Source: Polytrichum commune
Lineage: Eukaryota > Streptophyta > Polytrichopsida > Polytrichales > Polytrichaceae
NCBI GenBank assembly: GCA_950295325.1
Contig: OX485806.1
Coordinates: 31,310,001 to 31,374,000, forward strand
Reading direction: 5' to 3'
DNA: 64,000 bases
The notes under the pieces are model-generated. The model was not told where the DNA came from, did no database searches, and was given only the letters and a program-made list of their open reading frames with translations. This document shows positions 46,440 to 56,566 of this stretch, piece by piece (positions within the stretch are counted from its first letter, which is position 1; each line of letters opens with the position of its first letter). A program made the translations under genes and the position numbers.

Positions 46440-47260
46440 GAGAAATATTGAAATTACCCATATCTCACGAAATTAGGGCGGCACTCTCCCCACTAATGAG
46501 TTTTGACTGCGTTAATGACAACAAATTGAGCACAATAATGTCAGAGTGTTGATAAACGAATATGGCATTAAATCCACTGGACTCCAGTAGTGCCCCTTGC
46601 TGGATGATCGAAAAGAATTCAAGAGAATTCATTGCTATGTGTGTTAATCAGATTTTCTGGGATGAACTCATTCAACGATAGACTTCATGGCTGAACCGAT
46701 TTGATTGCAGTCATAGCTACTAGTTAACGTGCTGAGAATGATCTCTACTTTTCCATTCCATAAAATGAATCTGCTCTACACCGCTGCATGCAAATTGGCC
46801 ATATCTCGCGAAATTAGGGCAGCACTCTTCCCCCTGCAGGATGATGGGAAAATTCAAGAGAATTCATTGCAATGTGTATTTAATCAGATTCTCTGGGATT
46901 AACCCATTCAACAATAGTCGTGGCTGGATTGACTCGATTGTAGTCACACGTGGTAGTTAACCTGTCGAGAATAACCCTCTCATTCTTTTCTTTTCTTTAC
47001 GAAAAATGAATCTGTCATAAACTGCTGCGTACAAAGTGAACATATCTCGCAAAATTAGGGCGGCTGTCTCCCCCTGCTCGGTGATCCAACGACCTCAAGA
47101 AATTTCGTGGCTAGCTATGTGCAATCGTATTCTCTGGAAATAACTCAATCAAGGATGTTAACGGCTTATTTACTGATGCATGAAGTAGTTCGACTACATT
47201 CATAGGCAGTTAGCCTGCCGAAAATAAAATCTCTTCCCCACCAAGAATGACAATCTGAGT
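46440..47260. repeat. three-unit tandem repeat in the 5' flank of PME-B
   Basis: Units start at about 46459, 46799 and 47041 with CATATCTCxCGAAATTAGGG(C) followed by CTCTCCCC-like bases, then GATGATxxGAAAATTCAAGA, GAATTCATTGC, ATGTGT, AATCAGATTxTCTGGGAT, ACTCATTCAACxATAG, GATTGxAGTCA, TAGTTAACxTG and GAAAAATGAATCTG. The first unit is about 340 bp, the second about 242 bp. They begin about 50-70 bp upstream of the start codon and so occupy the proximal promoter or 5' untranslated region. Confidence 0.8.
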
Positions 47261-49607
47261 TTTCTTCAAAGGAGAATCTACCGGAAACTGCTCTGCAAAA
47301 CCAGTGCCCTAGGATTCAAACAAAGGTCTGGGCGCCAAGAACGATTTTTCTCTTAACTTCACTTCAGCTAAGTCTCCAATCACTTGATGCACAATCTCGA
47401 CGAAACTGAATAGCCATCTCTGGGGAGAAGTAGCACAATTGCTGCACAAATCTACAATCACTCGATGCTTCCATGATTCAGGATGCGAAATTTCCCCACC
47501 TCCCGGGTGGATTGCAAATTGATGTGTGTGAAGATGGGATGAGCATGTAATATCCTACTTTTGAGTTAGTAGCAGTTTGATTTTTTATTTTTTTCCTTAA
47601 ATTTGATCCTTCCCGTGAATTTCTCCCCACCAGCTGTTTGTGTTAGATTACTTGCCACCGCTTTCGGGGTTAGGCTTACCTTAGGTTGTTACAATTGGTT
47701 AATGTGGGTATGAAGAAGAAGGCTCACATGGCCCACTACGTATAAAGGTAGATGGTGCTAAAACCAATACCCTAAAAACTTGCATAATAGAATACATATT
47801 GATTATGAGAATTTTTACAACCTTAACATCAGATTTCCATGTTGGTTTTGGATCATTTACCAATAAATTTTTGAATCTTTACATCTTGGAGTCAAATAAG
47901 ATGTATGTTGGTGGGTTGGAATACGTGTCAATTGTTAATTGAGTATCGTTTACGGGCAGTTATGACAAGTTCTTTCAATCCCTTTTTAGTGTTGATTTGT
48001 GTAGACTAACGAAGAAGTGCCTATAGTGGACATTTGGAGCACTTGAGAGCTTTAAATATGTTTAAAAGAGGTTATAAAAAAATTCAAGGAATTAGCAGGT
48101 CCATAAATAGGTTAGTGCACTAGAGTGGATGAGAACTTTAAATCGTGCAATTTAGGTGTGATCAATGAAAGTCAAGATTCTTTTGTAACTCAAAATGATT
48201 ACATATCCCCATCACCTAAAGTGGACAAAGTTAATCATTGACATCTTGTGTTTTTCAACCAATGAGTTGGGTTTTCAATTCTTAGAGTAATACAATTAGT
48301 GTTCATGTTGAGATACGCATGGGATGTCCACTTAATGTAGCGAACCAAAAAGCACGATCATTGACTAATATCCCCCACTTACATTTACCATGATCATTTC
48401 TCAGATCCAATTTTCAGGTATAATTTTCATTTAACTAGAAAGCTCATCCAAAAAGAATGAAATTGGCCTTCAAAACTTGGGTGAAAGTTTGAACTAGATT
48501 GTCCCAATTTTTTACTTTGAAAGAATAAAATAAATAGTACAACACATGATGGATACAATGTTTTGCCACATAGAACTGGCACAAGGTTTAACATGATCAT
48601 GTATTTGTTTTCAAAAATTTCATATCAATTCCAAATATAAAAATAAGGAGGTCGAATGTACCCACTCCAATGTTTTTGATTCTCTACATTAAGTGGACCC
48701 CCTAGAGAACTACGTAGCTTGAATTTGGGACAAATATGGGTTCGGAGTTGGGGTCACTAACGGAATCAAATGCTTCTACCTTAGTGCGAGATGCCCTTGA
48801 AAAAACTCTATATTGCTTCATCCACATTCGTGTTGAAACAAAAGAAAAGGGAGCTAATATAGGATAAGCACTCGACTCATTGGTTAGACTTGGACGATTG
48901 CATGTTACCAACATTTGTCATATTTTCACCCTTTTTGAGGTTGCACGGTTTCATTGTGTGCCTCAAAAGTTTGCCTCCAAATTCTCTTCCATCATTCCGT
49001 AGTAGTATTGTATTTTTTTTTGGTATTGTAAAAAAAAATCAAATTCAACATCAATATCAAACAATAAAAAAAAAAAACATTCTTCTAGAGCTTTGATATA
49101 CGACCCTCATAATGATGTCAAATGATGGTACATAAACAATCGTTCTACTTATGAAAGGAGTTTAAGGAAAGGATTTTTAACCCATTTCCAACTAATTGAT
49201 GTTTACTTGATTTTATTCAGTTGAACGTGATTTGCTCTCTTTTCATGTACAATATATTGTAGTCCCATGACGGTTTACATGCCAAACCATTGTTGAGAAA
49301 CTAGCATATTTTCAAGATTCCATTCAACAAACAAAATAATTTCATCAGATTATCATTTTTTTGAAATGAAGCATTGTGACAAAAAAAAAATTCAAAAATC
49401 TCGACAAATCCTAGAATAATATAATAAACTTCAAAACCACCATGGTACAAAGACAACATCTTTGTTGTCAATGTCATTATTTCAATTAGCCAATCAATTT
49501 TTTTTTGGTATGAAGTTACTCCCTTCACTCAGTCACACATTCAGGCTAAAATTGTCAACATGTTCAGAGCTTTAAAACCAACTCGCTTTTACTCAAGAAT
49601 AGTGTGA
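47261..49607. other. 5' distal flank of PME-B, gene-free spacer
   Basis: No gene is recognised. Several A- or T-rich runs (49014-49075, 49380-49390) occur. Minus-strand frames at 48702-48914 and 49301-49528 are short and show no domain. Confidence 0.45.
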
Positions 49608-49612
49608 CCATA

Positions 49613-49745
49613 ATCATAACATTACTTAGTTGATGAGTTGTGTTCATGGGCCCAATAGTATATTCGAGAAGGAAGGCTCCAGATGCTAGAATCCCATTGC
49701 TTCAAAGTGAATATGAAGTCAGGGTAGCTAAGTAATGTTATGATG
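49613..49745. mobile_element. small MITE, family H-like
   Basis: An inverted pair ATCATAACATTACTTAGTT (left) and AGCTAAGTAATGTTATGAT (right) encloses about 95 bp. The end sequence ATAACATTA.TTAG resembles the ends of the elements in 33793-34333 and of family G (51370, 54420), suggesting one transposase group. Non-coding. Confidence 0.65.
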
Positions 49746-51268
49746 ATTCAACTTGTTGAGTAAATATTATGCATTGTGCAATGTGCACACAATTGCGATT
49801 GAGTGGCATGGAATGTGATTGGACAATTAACTAGGTTGAGAGTTTTTTTAATCCAAAAAGCTTCCGTTGGAGGGCTTCGTTGACCACACGGTTTATGCAC
49901 TAGAGTATTAATAAGCTTATATTTTCTTTTTGGAGGGAAGAGTGTCGACAGTTCTTAAACTTTTCCTCCTTTCAAACCGAGTTCACACTGCAAGCTTGAA
50001 TCTATGATATGAGGCAATCCATGATCGGCTTCAAGTTAGACCATTCGATTCTTGCAAATTGATATATGAAATACCCAAAAACACTTTCAAACTGAATCTT
50101 CTACTGAAACTTGAAGCCGATCGGAACTCACCAAGACAAACAGTCAAGGAAATCGGCAAAATTTTTTGTTGTCAAATCAGAACTGTAATAACGATATAGA
50201 TTTTGAGATTAGAATTACCAATAGAATACATAGATTCAACATTGAAAAATATCTTTAATATTTGTATGATATTTTAGTATTAAAGCATTTGAATAAACAC
50301 TGAAGATTGACATGCCTCTCACGAAATTCAAAAAAGTTAAAAGTGCATTGGCAAATTTTCCCATTAAAACAAGACTAACCATAAACTTCATATGTTGAAA
50401 AGATATCTATTTATTAATGTGTTATCAGCTGCAATCGTAAAAAATCCCCCAAAACATAATCGTTATGCACAACACTAAAGCAACCCTAACAAACTCTTAC
50501 TCTTAGCAGCATGAATTGAACTCAATGATTTTCGCACTCCTACATGCACAATCTCATCATCTGTCGTGGATTGATCTAGACTTCCTTTTTTGAGCGATTG
50601 TGAGTGATCTTACCTGTTGCCAATGTGACAACAAGGATAATGGCTGATCATAATTGTCAAGTTGTGGGAATTTCAGTGTCCGAGTTGCTACACAACCCTC
50701 AACTCCATCCAGCTCTAGAGCTTGCCAGTGATACTCCGCCCAAGAGTGAGTGACAAGTGATTGACTGCTCAGGTAAACCCTAAGAACATAAATTCTAACA
50801 CAAGTGGCTAGTATATGATGTCATGGAGGCTGAGAATTGAAGGAATTGGAGCATCACGGCAACACATCAAGTCTCCATTATTAGAACTGTAACATAGGAA
50901 CCTAAACTCAATACCTTTGATATTTCTGCACAGGACAGCACAGAACAGAAAGAGTATGATCAGGTTCACGGATATGTAAGTTATTTACATTACGACGAGA
51001 TTCATGATCGGCTCCTGTCTGTTTACATGTGGCCCTCAATCGGTCGAATGTGCTGGTCTACACTAAACACGATTGATTTTACACTCAAAGACTGGCTGCA
51101 TGATGGAAAAATATATGACACCGCTCAAGGTTGAATCATCACTCAAGGTAGAAATTGAGTAACTGGAGAATCACTCATTCGATGTAGCACTTCGTGCCAT
51201 GACTACAAGGAAAATTCTGTTGGGAGCACAGCATAAAGATATCACGTGTGAGGTCACATGCATAAGCA
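49746..51268. other. gene-free spacer with one perfect inverted pair
   Basis: GATCGGCTTCAAGTT (50023-50037) and AACTTGAAGCCGATC (50108-50122) form a perfect 15-bp inverted pair around 70 bp. No gene or coding similarity seen. Confidence 0.45.
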
Positions 51269-52095
51269 GATGGGCCTTAAATGGTTGGTTTTTTCCAGCT
51301 AGCCCACTTCTCGTAAGGTATGAGTACTGTGATTGTCACAAGATGGTTAGCATATCGAAATCGAGGTTCATAACATTAAGTAGCAATGCTAATAGGGTAC
51401 CCTTTGAGTACTCGTAATATTACCTCAACAAGAAGGGGAAAGCTTGTCAAGCAAGGGTGAATGAATGGAGAATTAATAAAAATAATAATAATAACTTCGA
51501 AAGGGTATCGAAGAGGTTTCCAATGTGGGTATTGGAAGACTTTTCCAAGAAGTGTAACGACCTTTTTTGACCTCACCAACTGTCCCATTGCTTTATAGCT
51601 ATTTAGATTTGTTTGGATCCTAATTAAGTCTAGATTAGAACCTTTACCATCATTTGGCATTAGTTTTGTCCTAGAAACCGGCATAATTAATTCTAAGCAT
51701 TGAAAGTAAGTACCAAAATAGATCGAAAATAGCCTAAGAAAAACTCAAAGGTAGCGCCATCATTGCTCTTGAAAGAACATCAAACCAACATGCGCCGGTT
51801 TTATGCTTTTCTGAGAAGGTCATTCCGGGCTTGTTACTTAATGTTATGTTATAGCTACCTTCCTCATATTTTCAGAGCTCATATGAGTATCTTATTTATT
51901 ATCAAAATGAAGATTCTCATGCTCATTAAATTGTCATATGGGTCGCCCCGATTATTTTGACTATTGAGTTTAGAATGAATATCATATTTTGAGCATGCAA
52001 TTCAAATTGTTCTAAAAACATGTATTTTCAGCATCCGTTCTTGGAGCCACGTCAAACCACATACCACTAAAATATTAGTGTCCTCATAAGAATGA
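51269..52095 (+). repeat. MITE family A' copy interrupted by a family G element
   Basis: Left part 51269-51369 (GATGGGCCTTAAATGG, CCAGCTAGCCCACTTCTCG, AAGGTATGAG) and right part 51848-52095 (CAGAGCTCATATGAGTATCTT, TTTTGACTATTGAG, ACCACATACCACTAAAATAT, GTGTCCTCAT) are the two halves of an A' element like 7059-7462. The 478-bp family G element lies between them, so G inserted after A'. Confidence 0.65.
51370..51847 (+). mobile_element. MITE family G, copy 1, nested in family A'
   Basis: Terminal inverted repeat ATAACATTAAGT (51370-51381) and ACTTAATGTTAT (51836-51847), perfect over 12 bp. Internal blocks GGGTACCCTTTGAGTACT, TAATATTACCTCAACAAGAAG, AAGCTTGTxAAGCAAGGGTGA, GACCTCACCAACT, TTTGTCCTAGAAA and GGTAGCGCCAT match copy 2 in reverse orientation. 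Contains an (AAT)n run. Non-coding. Confidence 0.7.
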
Positions 52096-52890
52096 CAACA
52101 AATTAGAGTTTTCTACGTTATATAGACATATGAGACAATAGGCAGTCCGAATGTAAGATGGGATTTAAAAAAAAAATAAGCGCACTTTAATTGGAGGAAA
52201 AAAATAAAAATCTTATTGGTCTTATATGTTATCATGTAGTGAGTAGGGATGATGATTTTCAAGTAGGTTAGTCATCACAACCCTTGAGAATGAAAGGAGG
52301 TTGTCAAGTAGGTCAGTCACTATAACACTTACACACTTGAAAAATGGAAGGCAATTGGTTGTGTGCAGATATATAAAAGCGAGCAACAATTTTAAGAGGA
52401 CTTCTCTCTTGCACTAATACAAACACGAATTTGCATTTCAGCTAGGTAGCTAGGAATACTTCATTGTTGACATGACATGGATCCTTTATTACTTTTCCAT
52501 CTACAAAATCTTTTTGATAGAGAAGAGGGACTCACCCTAAATCAAGTGTGAATGTCGGAGCTTTTCAAGAATAGATGGACTGGGTATTGTTTGAGTCGCT
52601 TTAGGTTAAACCCCTCCAACTGAAGCCCGGAGGCCACAAATTAAATATAGTGGTGCTCTAAAACGCCTAAGTGGTACTCTACAACGCCCAAGTGGTGAAC
52701 CAGTGTGGAGATGCTTTTAGTGCAACACTATTAACATGAAAATTTGATCATTGGATGAGCTATGTACACATATACCAATACACATTCATTTCACTACTAT
52801 ATGCATACACCTATGCTCAATTACGGTGCTATTGCATCGAGAGTAGGTTCGCCTCTCATCATCTTACCTACAAATGGATAGAAACTAGAT
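52096..52890. other. gene-free spacer with a TATA-like motif
   Basis: ATATATAAAAGCGAGC at 52368-52383 looks like a plant core promoter, preceded by duplicated GTCAAGTAGGTCAGTCAC/TTCAAGTAGGTTAGTCAT blocks (52258 and 52300). No open frame of interest follows. It may be a relic promoter of an old repeat. A direct pair GTGGTxCTCTAxAACGCC (52651, 52672) is also seen. Confidence 0.4.
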
Positions 52891-53103
52891 GAAATGAACA
52901 GCTTAGAGATGAAGCCGTCTGAGTTTAAGAATTAAGCAGTTGGAGTTCAAAGACTTTAGGAAAATTACCAATCATTTTAGAGGAATCTAGAGAATATACC
53001 TCAAGCTAATAAAGAATAACCGAAAGATGTCAACATGTAACCAGTTGGACTTGGAAACACTAATATCTTGACCAATTATGCCCAAAAATCTTCCCAAGCA
53101 CTG
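52891..53103 (+). mobile_element. hAT-like MITE (family M), copy 3, 8-bp target duplication
   Basis: A 213-bp element between perfect 8-bp repeats AACTAGAT (52883-52890 and 53104-53111). The body matches copy 2: GAGTTTxAGAA, GTTGxAGTTCAA, AGGAAAATTACCxATCATTTT, AGAATATACC, AACCGAxxGATGTCAA, GTTGGACTTG and the end AAAATCTTCCCAAGCACTG. The left terminal repeat has decayed but the CACTG right end is kept. It fixes the family target duplication at 8 bp. Confidence 0.8.
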
Positions 53104-53111
53104 AACTAGAT

Positions 53112-53200
53112 TCAGAACCGTAATGGCAATCATATATGCGCTCAGTGTACCCGGTGATGTCACAGTCCGAGGATTCACATTGTACTCGTCCTGTCAGATG
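53112..53200 (-). pseudogene. possible relic of a PME exon 4
   Basis: On the minus strand one frame reads CESSDCDITGYTERIYDC. The core DCDITG corresponds to DCKITG (PME-A), DCTIMG (PME-B) and NCKVTG (PME-C) just before the LGRAW motif, at the right strand for a decayed paralogue. The similarity is about six residues and the flanks do not match, and the MITE at 52891-53103 cuts it off. Weak evidence only. Confidence 0.25.
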
Positions 53201-53329
53201 AAAGATGTGAGAGCAGCTGCACCAAATTTGGACAGAGTCAGAGAATTATCTCATACGACTGGGGCACGAGGACGAAATGATTCCGGATGAGATTGAAAGT
53301 CACAGGATTCTCATAACAATATCTCCTTG

Positions 53330-54200
53330 ACGCGTGCTTGCATGCGGCAAATTAGGGTCTCTCCCTCTACACACTGGAATGACATATCCCAAGTAATGAA
53401 TTTCACTACTGAGTGGGAATTACCATTCTTTTCGACGGTGTTTGCGTCATTGAGTAGCAGCTAATGTCAGAAATCTCGTCAGTGAAGTACTCACACTTGG
53501 ATGTCAATGACCCATGACATTAAGGCTGAATCTCTTTAATGTCACGCACTCGACAAATTTGTCACAGGAATTCCTTTGCTCTAGAAATTGGAGACCCTAA
53601 ATGATTCTCATCCCACCAGGCTCTCTAATTTGTTACTGAACAGCTCCGCAGTCTTGAGGCAGCAACCAAAGCTCCAGCTCCAAACCTTAAACTCTAAACC
53701 CTAAGTTACGCTAACGAATTTCACTGTACTAATTTGGTGTCAACAATCCACTACTTTGTGGAGTGGTGGCGATGAGTCCAATCTGGACCACACCTGCATT
53801 GTGTCTTGCAAGAGTCTTTAATGATGGGTAAGCAAATTTCAAAAGAGATGTGGGAAACTTGCAGTCACAGAATTATCACTAGAGGATCGAAGGATCACAG
53901 ACGCATGCATTAATGACATTAAATCTCTGTTCCATACACTATGATTTACATCCTAACTAACTCATTTGTCTCAGCAACTCATTTCAACAATCAGCTGAAA
54001 CCACTCACCCCACTTGCAGGTTCTATAGATTATTTGTTGTTGGAGCTCCAGCTCTAAATTCTATATAACCTCCTATTGTCTATGACAACGAACAAATCAA
54101 TAAAAATGAATAACTACTTTGGCGTCAGCATTCCACTAATTTGTAAGATGGTATGGATGATTCATATCCATTGTCTTTCCCAGGGTTGATTTCTTCTTCT
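53330..54200. repeat. two copies of a PME-C 3'-flank-like repeat
   Basis: Blocks at 53330-53840 and 53880-54190 resemble 56150-56560, which lies directly 3' of the PME-C stop codon. Shared words: GCATGCGGxAAATTAGG, CACTATGAT, CACCCCACTTG, CAGGTTC, AATTTGTTxTTG, CTCCAGCTC, ATTCCACTAAT, GATGAGTCCAAT, TGGACCA and ATTGTCT. The order is kept. No PME exon is attached to these copies. The AAATTAGGGxxxCTCTCCCTC block also recalls the array upstream of PME-B. Confidence 0.65.
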
Positions 54201-54210
54201 TCTTCTTCTT
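54188..54210. repeat. (TTC)n microsatellite
   Basis: A run of TTCTTC units followed by T- and C-rich bases, directly left of the 5S-derived element. Confidence 0.85.
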
Positions 54211-54227
54211 CTTTTTCCCCCAATAGG

Positions 54228-54350
54228 TAAAAGGTATCTTAAACCCTAGGCTTTAACCCAAATCCCATGAGATCTCCAAGGTTACAATGCTAAAGGTCGG
54301 AATAGTACTCAAATGGGTGACTTTCCTAACACCAAATTTTCTTTACACCC
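54228..54350 (+). mobile_element. 5S rRNA-derived element, copy 2
   Basis: AAATCCCATGAGATCTCC, AAGGTTACAATGCTAAAGG, AATAGTACTCAAATGGGTG and ACTTTCCTAACACC follow the order of plant 5S rRNA (GATCCCATCAGAACTCC, AGTTAAGCGTGCTTGGGC, AGTACTAGGATGGGTGACC). It continues past the 5S part into CCTATGG..CATAGTGGGAATAT, a tail shared with the copy at 57121-57246. The shared tail shows a mobile family, either a Cassandra-type miniature LTR element (fossil, LTR only) or a 5S-headed SINE. It is not a functional 5S gene. Confidence 0.65.
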
Positions 54351-54419
54351 TACTGCCTATGGTCCACCTGATCATAGTGGGAATATCTAGGATGAATTTA
54401 GGTATTCTCAACCAACCAC

Positions 54420-54868
54420 ATAATATTAAGTAACAAGAATGGACTCAAAAGAGCATCAAACCGGGACTCTTTCAAGAGCAAAGGTAGCGCTATCCTTGAG
54501 TTTTACTTAGGCTATTTTTAATCTATTTGCGTAGTTACTTTCAATGCTTATAATTAATTATGTCATTTTCTAGGACAAAACCAATGCCAAGTGGTGGTAA
54601 ATGTTCTACTCTAGGCTAAATTACGATCAAATCAAATCTAAATAACTGTAAAGCAACGGGAAAGTTGGTGAGGTCAAAAAGGCGGTTGCACTTTTTGGAA
54701 AAGTCTCCCGACCCCCGCATTGGAAAGCTTTTTTATACCTTTTTGAAGCTACTTTATTTGATTACTTATCCATTCGTTCACCCTTGCTTTACAAACTTTT
54801 CCCTTCTTGTTGAGGTAATATTACAAGTACTCAAAGGGTGCCATTTTAGCATTGCTACTTAATGTTAT
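54420..54868 (-). mobile_element. MITE family G, copy 2
   Basis: 449 bp with ends ATAATATTAAGT (54420-54431) and ACTTAATGTTAT (54857-54868). It is an inverted relative of 51370-51847, sharing AAAGGTAGCGCTAT, TTAGGCTATTTTxAATCTAT, TTTCTAGGACAAAA, GGTGAGGTCAAAAA, TTGTTGAGGTAATATTAC and AGTACTCAAAGGGTxCC. Non-coding. Confidence 0.7.
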
Positions 54869-56149
54869 GCATGTGGGAACCTAGGGGTTTGGGGAAGATA
54901 GACATTAGTCGACTTGCTATCCATTTAAGGTGTTCACCTTCAAAAGGAGACAATAGTCTTCAAGGGCCCTCTGCTTTTCGTAATGCCCCTTTTGGGATTA
55001 TATATAGACATAGACAAACTCAAAAAAATGAAGAAACAACATCATTTACGCTGGTGGCAACATCATTTACGCTGGTGGCAACATCAAAGTCGTCTTTTCT
55101 TTCTTTTCTTCCTGTTTAAGCAAATGTAATTCGCGATATACCGTAGTTTAATAGCAGGTTGGGCACAAAATAATTCTAAAAACAGATGCCTAAAAATTTG
55201 GAGTATTATTAGCACTTTTTTTCGAATATAAAATTAATTATTTTTCAAAATTGCCAAAAAATAAGAAATTTTTACTTCTCACTAGAGTTTTAGTAACAAT
55301 GAAAGCATATGTGAATTTTGAAGGAGAGAAGGTGCTCGTTTTGTAATCAAGCTCACTTACATTAGTCCACAAAGAATATGGGTTAAGTAGTAGCAAGACT
55401 CTAGGTGAGGCTTTTCAAATGTGTTGTACACAAATTTTTGGAGTCCAATTGAGCATAGAAGATGAAGTTTTATAGAATTTTGTCCAACTAACAAAAGTTG
55501 AGAAATCGATCCTTCTTCCACCTCCAACAAGTTTTGTGTCAAAATAAGTCTTTATGCAAAAGATATGGACAAAACATTGCAGCCGTGTAAAGATCAAAAA
55601 ATTAAAATGCATTCATAACAGTTTTTCGGAGCTCATTTGTGCATAGAAAATCAACTTTTTTGGAATTTTGTTGGTCTAAGAAAAGTTTAGAAATCAAGTA
55701 ATCTTTCACCTCCAACAAATTTTATGTCATTTGAAGACTCTATGCAAAAGTTATGCGTGTTATGAAAATGAAGTCTAACTAGGTGCTTCACCTCAAAGTT
55801 CACATATCCCATATGCATTGTTGAACACAACTCCACTCTACTTGCATAAATCCCAGAGCATTCTCAACTCTTCACTCACATCTTACTTGTCATTCAATGC
55901 AAGAGAGATGTACAAGATATAAGGTTAGATTGAAAATTAAAAATGAATTTAAGCTGAATTTTTAAAAATTAAAACAGAAAATTGCCAAAAATATGAATAT
56001 ACTATTTTTAGGTGCCGAACCTACTTTTTGAACTTTAATTAAATATTAGGCAGCAAGTTGCCAAACCTGCTAGTAAACTACGGTACGTAAGGAATTTGCA
56101 GTCAAAAATATATCTTCAAGAGGACCAACACAATATTGAACCAGAGGAA
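54869..56149. other. gene-free spacer
   Basis: A 19-bp direct repeat, CATCATTTACGCTGGTGGCAA, occurs in tandem near 55041 and 55063. Two diverged direct repeats, TGCATAGAAxATxAAxTTT with TTTTGTCxAACTAA, lie near 55455 and 55640. No gene recognised. Confidence 0.45.
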
Positions 56150-56566
56150 AAGATCAAGTCTAGTAACACAATGATTTTCATTACGATATATCCTCAATGC
56201 ATGCGGAAAATTAGGCCTCTCATCTATACACTATGATCCTACCTGAATTTGTGTCGGCAATTCCTTAGCTCCAATTTAAAACTGGTGCTCAAAACGCATA
56301 ATGTAACCACCTCACCCCACTTGGTGCAGGTTCCGTAATTTGTTATTGAATCACCTCCAGCTCTTATCCCTAACCTCATGTTGTCACTTGGCATTGTGAT
56401 GACAAACTAATTTTGCATCAATTGTAAAACTAGTTCAGTGTCTGACATTCCACTAATAACGTTGTGGGGGCGGTGCCGATGAGTCCAATGTGGACCATCA
56501 CATTCATACATTGTCTCGACTGGCATTAAGATTTGAGTCTTGAATGATGAGTAAGATGCAGTTTTT
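56150..56566 (-). other. 3' flank/UTR of PME-C, copied at 53.3-54.2 kb
   Basis: Directly follows the PME-C stop codon on the minus strand. Its sequence recurs twice, diverged, at 53330-53840 and 53880-54190. Either the flank contains a dispersed repeat or this flank was tandemly duplicated without the exons. Confidence 0.6.

Noticed and set aside
52368-52383. ATATATAAAAGCGAGC as a promoter
   Set aside because: A good TATA box by eye, but no gene follows on the plus strand within 1 kb, so it is noted in the spacer only.
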